The notes under the pieces: model-generated
Told to the model about the DNA's origin: nothing
Database searches by the model: none
What the model saw: the letters and a program-made list of their open reading frames with translations, nothing else
Assembly (NCBI GenBank): GCA_016935315.1
Contig: JAFGRD010000125.1
Location: 1-51,185 of the forward strand
DNA from: Pirellulales bacterium
GTDB taxonomy: Bacteria; Planctomycetota; Planctomycetia; Pirellulales; Thermoguttaceae
Length of the DNA: 51,185 bases
Reading direction: 5' to 3'
Shown: one piece after another, positions 10,011 to 18,705 of the stretch
Position numbering within the stretch: the stretch's first letter is position 1
Layout: every line of letters begins with the position of its first letter
Position numbers and translations under genes: made by a program

Positions 10011-11259
10011 CAGTGCCCCACTGGTCTTGTGGCAGGCCCGCAGACGCGTCCTCCGACTCGGCAAGCGACGCGGGCCGGCCGTCCCGGATCGTCCCCAGAC
10101 CAACGGCCCGCGCGTTGCCGCCCAGCGAATCCCATTTCACCTCCGCCGAGACCCCGCTCCAGGGAGAGAGTTCCCGCACGGCGTCGCGGATGCGGGCACG
10201 ATTGAGTCCGGCCTTGTCCATGGCGTCGATCAGCAGGCGCACGGCGTCGTAGGCGTGGGCCGCGGCATAATCGGGGGACCTGCCAAAGCGGTCTTGAAAC
10301 GTCGCCACGAATTGCCTCGGCGCCGCCTGGGAATCGAACAGCAGCGGAAAGACGACTCCCTCGGCCGCCGCCTGGGCCGCCTGGGCGAAGGCGTGGCGCC
10401 CCATGGCCGGGCCGCCGAAGATCGTGCCGCGAAAGCCTGCTTCGCGCAAGGCGGCGACAAGCCGAGCACTGTCGCGGGCCCCGGCCACCGCAACGACCGC
10501 CTGAACGTCGGCGCCGACCACCCGCGCGGCCAATTCGCCCAGGTCCGCGGCGCCCCGCCTGTGCTCGAAGTGATATCGCGGAACCAGCTTCCGCTCGGCG
10601 AAGCACCTGCCAAGCTCCACGGCGAACAGGTGCGGATCGTGATCGTCGGCCGACACGAGCAGAAACTTCCCCTTCCCGACGCGCGCCGCCACGGCCGCGG
10701 CCAGCACCGGCGCTTGCAGGTGATCGCCGGGGACCATCGAGAACATCCACGGCACGTTGGCCAGGTTGACCGTCTTGTCGGTGCTGGCGGGGCCAACCAG
10801 CGTGAGCCGGGCCTTGGCTACCACCTGTTCGGCAAGGTGCGTCGACGGGCCGTCGATGCCGCCGACGATCGCCCAGACCTTGTCGTCGTAGACCATGCGG
10901 GTGAGCCTGGCCACGCCGGTTCCCCAGGGGTTGTCCGACCAACCGGCCACGAGCCGGTACGGCTTTCCCCGATAGCCGCCCCGCTGGTTGGCCTCGTCGA
11001 CGGCAAGCTTGGCGGCACGCCACATGTCGCCGCCGTCGGGATGCGACGGGTCGTTTGGGCCGAAGTAGCCGATTCGGACCTCTTCGACGTCTTCCGGGGC
11101 AGGCGTGCGCCGACCGGGACCGGCGTAGTCGGCCTGACGGCTTCGGGCATGGAAGAACGGCTCCGACGACGCGCGTTGCAGCGGCGGCGCTTCGCCGGCC
11201 GCTGCCGGGCAGCAGAGGCAGGCAACGGCGAGACAAACAACCACCGCGCGACGAGCCAT
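9970..11259 (-). CDS. Orphan periplasmic binding protein (Peripla_BP_6-like), second copy
   Basis: A 429-residue exported protein of the branched-chain amino acid/amide receptor class (type I periplasmic fold). The signal peptide ends near residue 21. A short linker precedes the first strand (EVRIGYFGP, about residue 55), followed by the family's EANQRGGY helix region and an AIVGG loop. The ATG at 11259 is chosen because it precedes the signal peptide. The frame stays open upstream but there it is antisense to nothing real and overlaps the neighbouring gene. It lies 23 bases downstream of a related binding-protein gene, is last in a six-gene operon, and has no permease or ATPase nearby. The ligand is unknown, and a sensory or complex-subunit role is as possible as transport. 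Confidence 0.85.
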   Translation of the reverse strand: MARRAVVVCLAVACLCCPAAAGEAPPLQRASSEPFFHARSRQADYAGPGRRTPAPEDVEEVRIGYFGPNDPSHPDGGDMWRAAKLAVDEANQRGGYRGKPYRLVAGWSDNPWGTGVARLTRMVYDDKVWAIVGGIDGPSTHLAEQVVAKARLTLVGPASTDKTVNLANVPWMFSMVPGDHLQAPVLAAAVAARVGKGKFLLVSADDHDPHLFAVELGRCFAERKLVPRYHFEHRRGAADLGELAARVVGADVQAVVAVAGARDSARLVAALREAGFRGTIFGGPAMGRHAFAQAAQAAAEGVVFPLLFDSQAAPRQFVATFQDRFGRSPDYAAAHAYDAVRLLIDAMDKAGLNRARIRDAVRELSPWSGVSAEVKWDSLGGNARAVGLGTIRDGRPASLAESEDASAGLPQDQWGTAMGKEAASGRSPR

Positions 11260-11282
11260 GGCGACCCCATTTTCGAAGTCTC

Positions 11283-12770
11283 TTACTGGATCTCCGCCGA
11301 ACTGGTCGCCGTCACCGGCGGCTGGACCGGATCGCCCGGCGTCGCGGACTGCCGGGCAAGCCCCAGATCCTCGCGGGAGTAGTATTTCCAGGCTCCCTGT
11401 TCGCGTTTGGCGAGAAAGACCTCGCCCAGATCGTCGAGGCACGCGCTGAGGGGGATATCGCCGGTGACGCCCTCGAAGGGCGTGGCACGATAGGCCAGCA
11501 CGTCGCGGATTTTCGCCCGATTCAACCCGGCGACCTGGATGGCCCAAATCACCATGTTCATGCCGTCGTAGGCGTGGGCCGCATAGGTCTCCGGCTCTTC
11601 GCCGAAGCGCTCGCGAAAGGCCTCGCTGAAGGCCTGATACTTCGGGTCTGTTCTCGTGGGGTCCCAGGGATAGGTGCAGACGACGCCTTCGGCGTTGTCG
11701 CCGGCGATTTCCAGGAACTCGTCGCAGAGGCAGCGGTCGCAAGCGTAGAACGGGTGCTGCATGCCTTCGCGCCGCATCTGGTTGAGGACGCGGGCGCCGT
11801 CGGCGGCGTCGCCCCAGTGAACCACGGCCTCGACGTTCGCTTGTCGCAACCGCTCCAATTGCAGCGAGTAATCGGTGCTGCCCACCTGGTAGGCCATTTC
11901 CAGCGGCACGGGGTTCTTCAGGCGACGGCTGCCGTCGCGGATTTCGCGGACACCGAAGCGTCCGTAGCGATTGCTGGCCCGGATCACTCCCACGCGCTGG
12001 TAGCCGAGCTTGTGATACAGGTAGTCGACCAGCAGGTACCCTTGCTGGCGGTCGTCGCCGATGCAGCGGACCACCCAGGGAATGTTGGTTTCGATGAACG
12101 TGGGATCGGTATCGCCGCTGTTCATCATCACGATCTCCGCCTTCAGGGCCACGCGAATTGCGATGTGGCTGTTGGCGCCGTCGATGGTTCCCAAAATGGC
12201 CCAGACGTTGTCTCTGTAGGCCATGTCGACGATTTCGTTTCCCGAGGCTCCCCACAACCCGTTGTCGTTCTTGACGATCAGCTCGAAGGGAATCTTCCGT
12301 TTCAGGTAGCCCCCTCGCTGGTTGGCCTCCTCGATGGCGAGCTGCGAGCCCTGGAGCATCTTGATTCCCAGGACCTCTTCGTGGCTCTTGCCGCCGGTGG
12401 CCACCGAGACCGTGGACATGATCGGCCCGATGAAGCCGATCTTCACGGTCTGGACGTCCTTCGGCTCGGGCTTCGCCCGGCCCGGCCCCGTGTACTCCAG
12501 TTGCAGCAGGAAATGCTCCTTGTACGGTTTCACGTGGCGGAACGGTTCCACTTCGCGCGATGTGTGGGCGTAGTTCTGATCTTGCTTCAACCCCAGGTCG
12601 GGGACCTCGTACGGGCCAACCGAGTTGATCGTCTCGAGAACCTGGCGGGTTGAGTCGTCGATGGCGATCGGTGGCGGCGTTCGCGAGGCGTCGGTTCCCT
12701 CGGTCTCGGCCAGCGCCAACGGCGCCGCCGACAATAGTGCCACGAGCAGGAGAATCAGTTGACGTTTCAT
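11283..12770 (-). CDS. Orphan periplasmic binding protein (Peripla_BP_6-like), first copy
   Basis: A 495-residue exported receptor-type protein with a signal peptide (cleavage after Ala-Leu-Ala, residue 21). About 85 residues of family-specific N-terminal extension come before the first beta strand (TVKIGFIGP near residue 109). Recognisable type I binding-protein landmarks follow, including EEANQRGGY, the AILGTIDGA loop and an AAHAYDGMN motif late in the second lobe. A GAGGTGG ribosome site sits four bases before ATG. It is a diverged paralog of the next gene. Known relatives bind branched-chain amino acids, urea or amides, and I cannot tell which. No ABC permease or ATPase is present in the window. 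Confidence 0.87.
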   Translation of the reverse strand: MKRQLILLLVALLSAAPLALAETEGTDASRTPPPIAIDDSTRQVLETINSVGPYEVPDLGLKQDQNYAHTSREVEPFRHVKPYKEHFLLQLEYTGPGRAKPEPKDVQTVKIGFIGPIMSTVSVATGGKSHEEVLGIKMLQGSQLAIEEANQRGGYLKRKIPFELIVKNDNGLWGASGNEIVDMAYRDNVWAILGTIDGANSHIAIRVALKAEIVMMNSGDTDPTFIETNIPWVVRCIGDDRQQGYLLVDYLYHKLGYQRVGVIRASNRYGRFGVREIRDGSRRLKNPVPLEMAYQVGSTDYSLQLERLRQANVEAVVHWGDAADGARVLNQMRREGMQHPFYACDRCLCDEFLEIAGDNAEGVVCTYPWDPTRTDPKYQAFSEAFRERFGEEPETYAAHAYDGMNMVIWAIQVAGLNRAKIRDVLAYRATPFEGVTGDIPLSACLDDLGEVFLAKREQGAWKYYSREDLGLARQSATPGDPVQPPVTATSSAEIQ

Positions 12771-12810
12771 AGTCCACCTCGTTTCGGAGTGCGAAAAAGG
12801 CCGCTGGCGA

Positions 12811-14028
12811 TTAGTTTGCTTTCAAACCCGGGTAATAGTCTGAGCCGATGGCCCAACCGAGCCCCTTGGAGGTGCCGACCCAGACGTCGTTGCCGTCGAA
12901 GTCGACCCACAGGGCGTAGTTGTGAGGGATGCTCTTGGGCATCTCGACGGTCTTGAGCACGTCCGTGCCGCGGCGGATCACGGCGCGGCCGGTCCTTTTC
13001 TTGGGGTCCATGGTGTAGGTGACCCACGTATCGGTGGGAAAATCGGTGACCACGCCGAGCCCCTTGTCGGTGGCGAACCAGGCCTCGTCGGCGCCGCGGC
13101 CGGCCACCGAATTGCCGAAGTCGCTGGGCAGGCCCGTCTCGTGGGCGTAGTATCCGCGCCAGTGCCGCCCGTCGTAGCGGCACATGCCGAAATAGCTCGA
13201 CACCCAAAGGATGCCGTCGACGTAGCTGGTCCCCGTGGTGATCACGTGGACGATCCCGTCATCGCGATAAAGATCGATTTCCATTTCCCCGTCGGGGTCC
13301 AGGTAGTCCTTCCAGCGCTCGGTGGCCACGTCGAATTCCAGCACGCCGCTGCCCCAAATCCCGAGATACACCTTGCCCGCGTCGTACGACACACCGTAGT
13401 TCCAGATCTCTTCCATCGGCGAGTTCTTCTCGGTGTAGATGGTCCATTGGCCGGTGACCGTGTTGTAGCGGCTGGCCCCGGCGGTCGTGGCGGCCCAGAC
13501 GTGGTCGTTTTCCACGGCCACGCCGTAGACCACGTCGTTGACCAGCCCGCTGTTGAGTTGGTGGAAGTGGTCGAAGCGCCCGCCGCTGAAGCGGGCCAAC
13601 CCGCCGCCGAACAGGCCGACCCAGAGCTCCCCGGTCTTCTTATTGACGGCGAAGCTCGAGACGACCTTCCAGGGCAGGCCGTCCTTTTCCCTCCAACTGC
13701 GGATCTTGCCGGTCCGTTTGTCGTAACAGGCCAGGCCGTCCTCGGTGCCGATCCACACCTTGGGGCCGTCGGCCTTCACCGCGAAGACATGGTCGTTGGG
13801 GAGACCGTCGGCAACGGTGAGGTGTTTCCAGTTGGTATAGACGTAGGGCAGCCCCTCCACCGCTACCGGTGGCGTTGCCGTTTCGGGCGGCGCAGCCGTT
13901 GCCGGCGCCGCCTGCTGTTGCCGGTTGTTGCCGGCCGTGTCCGTTTCGACGGCCCAGCCGACGGCGGCCGGCGCGATCGCCGCCCAGCCCCACGCGAAGC
14001 CCTTCAGCAGCGTTGCAAAGACGTTCAT
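12811..14028 (-). CDS. Exported two-component-regulator-type beta-propeller
   Basis: A 405-residue protein. The ATG at 14028 is chosen, with GGAGAG about seven bases before it, giving a hydrophobic signal sequence (residues about 4-27). After an Ala/Pro-rich linker it contains about six or seven Reg_prop-type units with the pattern DGLPNDHVFAV...WIGTEDGL. In two-component sensors such units form periplasmic propellers joined to a kinase. Here nothing follows the propeller: no transmembrane helix, kinase or DNA-binding region. It is therefore a stand-alone soluble propeller, probably a structural or binding subunit of the operon's periplasmic assembly. Confidence 0.82.
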   Translation of the reverse strand: MNVFATLLKGFAWGWAAIAPAAVGWAVETDTAGNNRQQQAAPATAAPPETATPPVAVEGLPYVYTNWKHLTVADGLPNDHVFAVKADGPKVWIGTEDGLACYDKRTGKIRSWREKDGLPWKVVSSFAVNKKTGELWVGLFGGGLARFSGGRFDHFHQLNSGLVNDVVYGVAVENDHVWAATTAGASRYNTVTGQWTIYTEKNSPMEEIWNYGVSYDAGKVYLGIWGSGVLEFDVATERWKDYLDPDGEMEIDLYRDDGIVHVITTGTSYVDGILWVSSYFGMCRYDGRHWRGYYAHETGLPSDFGNSVAGRGADEAWFATDKGLGVVTDFPTDTWVTYTMDPKKRTGRAVIRRGTDVLKTVEMPKSIPHNYALWVDFDGNDVWVGTSKGLGWAIGSDYYPGLKAN

Positions 14029-14137
14029 CTCATGCTCTCCCGGTGCAACTGTTGACTCTTCCCGGCGCCAATCCAGACGCGCCAACCGCCCGAACAGCGA
14101 GCCGCGGGGCTCATCCCCGCGCGAATCGCTCCGCCGA

Positions 14138-17047
14138 TCAGAGCGTCTTCAGGTACTCAATCAAGTCGTTAAGTTGATCCTTCGTCATGTCATTGGTCAC
14201 GCCGTGTTCGTCGTAAGGGTTAAACGTCGTCCAAATCTGCTCCAGGGTCTCGGCGATTCCATTGTGCAGATATGGCGCCGAATCGTAAATGTTGTTCAAG
14301 TGTGGCACGTCGAATTCCGATTCCCGATCCAGCGGCATCTTCGTGCCCACGTCGCGCCGGCTACGATCGGTATACAACGGCGGGAAGTGGCACGTGACAC
14401 ACCGCCTGTCTTTGGGAATCACCCGCCCGTCGTTGGCCATGGTCCTGTTGAACATCGCCCTGCCCCGGCGTTGGGCGTCGGTCAACTCGGCCCCCAGCGG
14501 CCGGTAGCGGTTCGGCGGCCGCGGGATCGTGCAGATGTAGGTATCCAGGGCCGAGAGTTGCTCGGGCGTGAACGGCTGGATGCGCGTAAAGAAGACCGAC
14601 AGTCGCGGACCGCACTGGCGCTGCAGGCTCGGATTAGTGCCTTCCCACTTGAACGGGGCCGTGTCGAGGATGCCCCGCAGCGTGCGGTTGTCGACCGGGC
14701 TGATGCCGATCCCGTCCGGTTCGATGTCGTAGGTGATCCCGTCGACGTGCCCGTCCGGATGGCAGGAATGACACGAGAACTGCCGGTGAAACGTGATGTC
14801 GGCGCTGTGAAACAGCCGTTCGCCGTAGCGGGTCTTGGTGATCTCTTTCGGCCCGCCGAGGTCCACGCGATCGACGACCGCCAGACTCTCCAGATCAATG
14901 ACCGAAAGCGAATCGTCCAGGGCATTGGCGACGAAGGCCGACTTGCCGTCGGGTGTGATCAGCACGCCCCGGGGGCTCTGCCGGACGGGAATGTGGGCGA
15001 TGACGAATTCCGTCGGCTTGCCCATGTGGTTGGGAAACACGTGCTCGCGGTCGTAGTCCGAAGCCGCGCCGAGCATGGCGATCAGCTTGGAGAGATCGAC
15101 CACCGCCACGCGATCCGAGCCGGAGCTGGTCACCAGGGCCAGGCGGCCGTCGGGCGAGACGGCCACGTCGGTCGGGTCCGGGAAACAGAGGTTGGGCTCG
15201 TCCAACAAGACCTGGGCGACACGGCCGTCGCGCCAGACGACGCCCATGCCGTTGGTAATGGTCCAGCCCTGCATCAAGCGGGTCATCGGCACCAGGTTCT
15301 TCGTGCGGTTGAGCGTAATCAGAGCGAACTCGCCGCCGGGATGCCAGGCAATCCCCTGAAGCAGATTGGCGGCCGGCACGACCAGGCGATCTGCCACCAC
15401 CAAACGGGCCGTGTCAATGACCGTGATCTCCGACTGGGACGGCGTGCGGAATTCGACGAACTGCGAGAGGTTGTTGGTTGCGAAAATCTGCGCTCCGTCG
15501 GGAGACAACGCCAACGACCAGGGGCTGCGACCCGCCGAAAGGCGTTTGATCTCCTGCAAGGAAGCCGTGTCGATCACCGAAATGTCGTCGGACGACGTGT
15601 TGAGCACGTAGAGCACGGTGCCCGCGGGATCGGTCAGCACGCCGTGCGGCTCGTCGCCCACCGCAATGGTCGCCAGCACCTTTCGGGCGGCCACATGGAT
15701 CACCGACACGGTGTCGTCGAGCCGATTGCTGACGTAGGCCCGTGTGCCGTCGGGGCTGAAGGTGACGTCGGTGGGATGGTGGCCGGCCGGAATTTCCGCG
15801 ACCTTCCGCCGGGCAGCCACGTCGACCACGATCACGGTGTGCGCGGCCTCGCAGGCAACGTAGAGCTCCTTGGCGTCGGGGCTGAGGGCCATGTGCAGCG
15901 GGGTCTTGTAGCACGGGGCTTCGGCCACGGCGGGGGTCTGTTTGGGATGGGCAATCTTTGCCAGCGCCTGCTCGTAATCGAACGGCTTGTCGTGTGCGTT
16001 CTGGTGACAGCCGAGGCACGTTTCCCGCGCAACCTGCTTCAACCCGGCCGACCTGGCCGCCGGGGGGTCCCGCATCACGGCCTCGTGTGAATACTCGCTT
16101 CCCGCGCCGTGGCAGGCCTCGCAGCCGACGCCTTCGTCCAGCGCGAAGCGCTTGCCGAATCCGCCCGCCGGATCGTGATAGGCCGCGGTGTGGCATTTCA
16201 GGCAGTCGGGGCTTAGCCGCGGATCGCCCTCGACGCCCGCCTCTTTGGCCAGGGCATAGCCCTCGGGGCTGGCCAGCACGGCGTAGGCACTGGCGTGCTT
16301 GCTCATCCGCCACTTGCCGAACTGATAGCCCATCATGGGACCTTTGTGGCATTGACCGCAGGCCACGGACCCGGTGTATTTCGCCTGGGTCGTGTCTTCC
16401 GCCGGTTTGGGCAGCTCCGGTCCTTCGCCCGTCTTCCACGGGTCGGGAGTGGGATGCTTCAACTGCTCCCACGCCTGGTCCATGTCCAGCTTGGGGGTTT
16501 TCAGCACGGCCACGTGAGAGCCCTTGACGTTGTGGCAGCCCATGCAGTCGTTCATGACGGGAATCATCAGTCCCGCCCTCTCCGATAGCTTGCGGTTGAC
16601 CATAATCTCCGCGTTCGCGTATTCGCTCCCCGGGCCGTGACACTTCTCGCATTGGACGCCGTCTTCGGTAACAAACGTCTCGTCCCTCTCCCACGCCTCC
16701 ACCTGAACACCCGTGGCGTGGCAACCCAGGCACATCGCGGCTTCCTGCGGCTCTCGAGGGATGCCGCTGAGCCGGGCGATCTCCTGGGATTCGGGCTTGG
16801 CCAGGGCCGCATAGGCCGCGGAGTGCTTCGAGAGCAACCAGCGGGCGAACTGATGTCCCATGCCCTCGCCCTGGTGACAAGTGGCGCATTGTCGGGCGCC
16901 GATATAGACGGGATGAGCTTCCTCCGCCGCGCCCAGCGGCGCCGGCCGCGCCAGAGCAGCCAGCAGCAACCCACAAACTACGGTGGCCGCTACGACGGCT
17001 CGGACTCGCGTTGTTGTGCGAAACGTGGTGGACATGTCAGATCGCAT
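14138..17047 (-). CDS. Ten-haem fusion: octahaem cytochrome + YVTN propeller + MauG/CCP-like dihaem domain
   Basis: A 969-residue exported protein. The ATG at 17047 is chosen for AGGT seven bases upstream. The other candidate at 17074 would overlap the previous stop. The signal sequence ends near residue 41. CxxCH motifs begin at residues 54, 106, 133, 168, 230, 282, 309 and 344, and the first four and second four are arranged alike (each third motif is followed by Gly-x-Gly-Ser-Glu-Tyr), so two cytochrome c554-like tetrahaem modules are duplicated in tandem. About 375-700 is a YVTN-type propeller (DDTVSVI, SDDISVID, DDSLSVID repeats). The C-terminal third has two more motifs, CHSCH (about 760) and CVTCH (about 884), in a MauG/cytochrome-c-peroxidase-like arrangement. 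It lies between genes for other exported proteins. An electron-transfer enzyme is inferred and its substrate is unknown. Confidence 0.88.
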   Translation of the reverse strand: MRSDMSTTFRTTTRVRAVVAATVVCGLLLAALARPAPLGAAEEAHPVYIGARQCATCHQGEGMGHQFARWLLSKHSAAYAALAKPESQEIARLSGIPREPQEAAMCLGCHATGVQVEAWERDETFVTEDGVQCEKCHGPGSEYANAEIMVNRKLSERAGLMIPVMNDCMGCHNVKGSHVAVLKTPKLDMDQAWEQLKHPTPDPWKTGEGPELPKPAEDTTQAKYTGSVACGQCHKGPMMGYQFGKWRMSKHASAYAVLASPEGYALAKEAGVEGDPRLSPDCLKCHTAAYHDPAGGFGKRFALDEGVGCEACHGAGSEYSHEAVMRDPPAARSAGLKQVARETCLGCHQNAHDKPFDYEQALAKIAHPKQTPAVAEAPCYKTPLHMALSPDAKELYVACEAAHTVIVVDVAARRKVAEIPAGHHPTDVTFSPDGTRAYVSNRLDDTVSVIHVAARKVLATIAVGDEPHGVLTDPAGTVLYVLNTSSDDISVIDTASLQEIKRLSAGRSPWSLALSPDGAQIFATNNLSQFVEFRTPSQSEITVIDTARLVVADRLVVPAANLLQGIAWHPGGEFALITLNRTKNLVPMTRLMQGWTITNGMGVVWRDGRVAQVLLDEPNLCFPDPTDVAVSPDGRLALVTSSGSDRVAVVDLSKLIAMLGAASDYDREHVFPNHMGKPTEFVIAHIPVRQSPRGVLITPDGKSAFVANALDDSLSVIDLESLAVVDRVDLGGPKEITKTRYGERLFHSADITFHRQFSCHSCHPDGHVDGITYDIEPDGIGISPVDNRTLRGILDTAPFKWEGTNPSLQRQCGPRLSVFFTRIQPFTPEQLSALDTYICTIPRPPNRYRPLGAELTDAQRRGRAMFNRTMANDGRVIPKDRRCVTCHFPPLYTDRSRRDVGTKMPLDRESEFDVPHLNNIYDSAPYLHNGIAETLEQIWTTFNPYDEHGVTNDMTKDQLNDLIEYLKTL

Positions 17048-17060
17048 CGCGTACCTGCTT

Positions 17061-18686
17061 TTATGGCTCTGCATCTTGAACTACCGTCAGAATCTGGTTC
17101 GCCTCGACGTTTTCCAGTTCCGTCGTGCGGCCGTCGGGCCAGCGGATTTCGACGCGATCCGCCCGCGGGGCCTTCCCCAGGCCGAAATGGACCCGCGGGT
17201 CGGCCTGCGACAGGTATCCGGTCACCGGCATCAATTCCTGGACTTGGGTCAACGCGCCCGCCGTGACGCAAAGGCGGGCCCCGATCGCGTCTCTTTTTCC
17301 GCCGTGCAGCCGGGCGGCGATGGTCAGCCACGCGTGGCGGTTGCCGCCGTCGTTGCGCAGCAACCGCGGGGAATCGTTGAGGTTGACGACCAGCAGATCC
17401 AGGTCGCCGTCGTTGTCGAAGTCGCCGTAGGTAGCCCCTCGCCCCACGTACTTCTTGTGGAAGTAGTCGCCCGACTGCCGCGCCACGTCGATAAAGTTGC
17501 CCCGGCCGTCGTTGCGCATCAACACGTCTTCTTCGCTATACTCGTGGTGGGCGTTGCCGTTGGCAATGAAGACGTCCAGGTAACCGTCGTTGTCGTAGTC
17601 CAGCAGCAGCCCACCCCAGCCCGTGTATTGTCCGCAGACGACGGCCAGGTTCGACGGTGCGGTGCGATCCTCGAAGTAGTCGCCGCGGTTCATCAGCAAG
17701 CAGCCGTAGCCCATGTCGGGAACGTAGATGTCCGGCCGGCCGTCGCGGTCGACGTCGCCGACGGCCGGGCCCATGGAAGAAACGCCCTGGCCGCCTTCGC
17801 CGAACGCCATGCCCGTCACCAGCGCCTCTTCCTCAAACGTGCCCTTGCCCGTGTTGCGGTAGAAGTAGTTCTCCATCCCGTCGTTGGTCACGTAGACGTC
17901 GAGCCAGCCGTCGTTGTTCAAATCGGCCACGGTGGCGCTCATCCCGCGCCCGTTGGTGTTGTGCACGCCGGCCTCCGCGGTGACGTCGGTGAAGGTGCCG
18001 TCGCCGTTGTTGCGGTACAGCGCGTCGGGGCGACCGCTGTAACTCAGCGGCCCGGGATAACCGGTCGCCGCGTAAAACGACCGGAACTTGCCGGCGTCGT
18101 ATTCCAGATAGTTGGCCACGTAGACGTCCAAGTCGCCGTCCCGATCGTAGTCGAACCAGGGGGCCGAAAGGCTCCAGTGGGGATTGGCCAGACCCGACGG
18201 CCCGGAGACGTCGGTAAACGTGCCGTCGCCGTTGTTGCGATAGAGGACGTTCGGCCCGTAGTTGAGCACGTAGAGGTCCAGGTCGCCGTCGTTGTCGTAA
18301 TCGGCGGCCGAGCATCCGAAGCTGAAGCTCCGATCGCCCACGCCGGCCTCCGTGGTGACGTCGGTAAACGTGCCGTCGCCGTTGTTGCGCTGCAGCGTGT
18401 TGCAGAGCTGGTCGCGCAGCCGGCGGCCGCGGTTGTGATTGACGTCTTTTTGCCAGCACCCGTTGGCGAAATAGATGTCGAGCCGGCCGTCGCCGTTGTA
18501 GTCGAAGAATACCGCGCCGGCGCCCGTCCCCTCGACGATGTTGTCCAACTCGTAATCGCCGTAGCTGTGCTTGACGTGAATGCCCGCCTGCTCGGTCACG
18601 TCGGTGAAGACGGGCAACTCGGGCTCGGCGCCGCGGGCCGCGGCGGCCATGGCGATCCAGGGTAGCAGCATGGCAACGGGTCTCAT
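17061..18686 (-). CDS. Exported FG-GAP/ASPIC-UnbV protein in cytochrome operon
   Basis: A 541-residue CRTAC1-type protein with a signal peptide (cleavage near Ala-Arg-Gly-Ala, residue 20), FG-GAP/VCBS repeats with YNGDGRLDIYF, DYDNDGDLDLY and similar calcium loops, and a C-terminal ASPIC/UnbV domain. It is more distant from the three plus-strand copies than they are from one another. A GAGGGAGA stretch lies before the ATG. It sits 19 bases after the HzsA-like gene and 13 bases before the decahaem gene, so it is almost certainly co-transcribed with both. This ties an FG-GAP protein to a c-type cytochrome system. Confidence 0.9.
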   Translation of the reverse strand: MRPVAMLLPWIAMAAAARGAEPELPVFTDVTEQAGIHVKHSYGDYELDNIVEGTGAGAVFFDYNGDGRLDIYFANGCWQKDVNHNRGRRLRDQLCNTLQRNNGDGTFTDVTTEAGVGDRSFSFGCSAADYDNDGDLDLYVLNYGPNVLYRNNGDGTFTDVSGPSGLANPHWSLSAPWFDYDRDGDLDVYVANYLEYDAGKFRSFYAATGYPGPLSYSGRPDALYRNNGDGTFTDVTAEAGVHNTNGRGMSATVADLNNDGWLDVYVTNDGMENYFYRNTGKGTFEEEALVTGMAFGEGGQGVSSMGPAVGDVDRDGRPDIYVPDMGYGCLLMNRGDYFEDRTAPSNLAVVCGQYTGWGGLLLDYDNDGYLDVFIANGNAHHEYSEEDVLMRNDGRGNFIDVARQSGDYFHKKYVGRGATYGDFDNDGDLDLLVVNLNDSPRLLRNDGGNRHAWLTIAARLHGGKRDAIGARLCVTAGALTQVQELMPVTGYLSQADPRVHFGLGKAPRADRVEIRWPDGRTTELENVEANQILTVVQDAEP

Positions 18687-18705
18687 TCTCCCTCTCCCTC
18701 ACGCA

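Noticed and set aside
9970-12770. Complete ABC transporter for branched-chain amino acids or urea
   Set aside because: No permease or ATPase gene occurs anywhere in the window.
9970-12777. A 935-codon open frame on the minus strand covering both binding-protein genes
   Set aside because: Its upstream half is a shadow of the gene at 11283-12770, and only the part from ATG 11259 has a signal peptide and family motifs.
13925-16090. 721-codon plus-strand frame
   Set aside because: It lies antisense to the decahaem gene, with Arg/His/Val-rich composition and no domain. The haem motifs on the minus strand are decisive.
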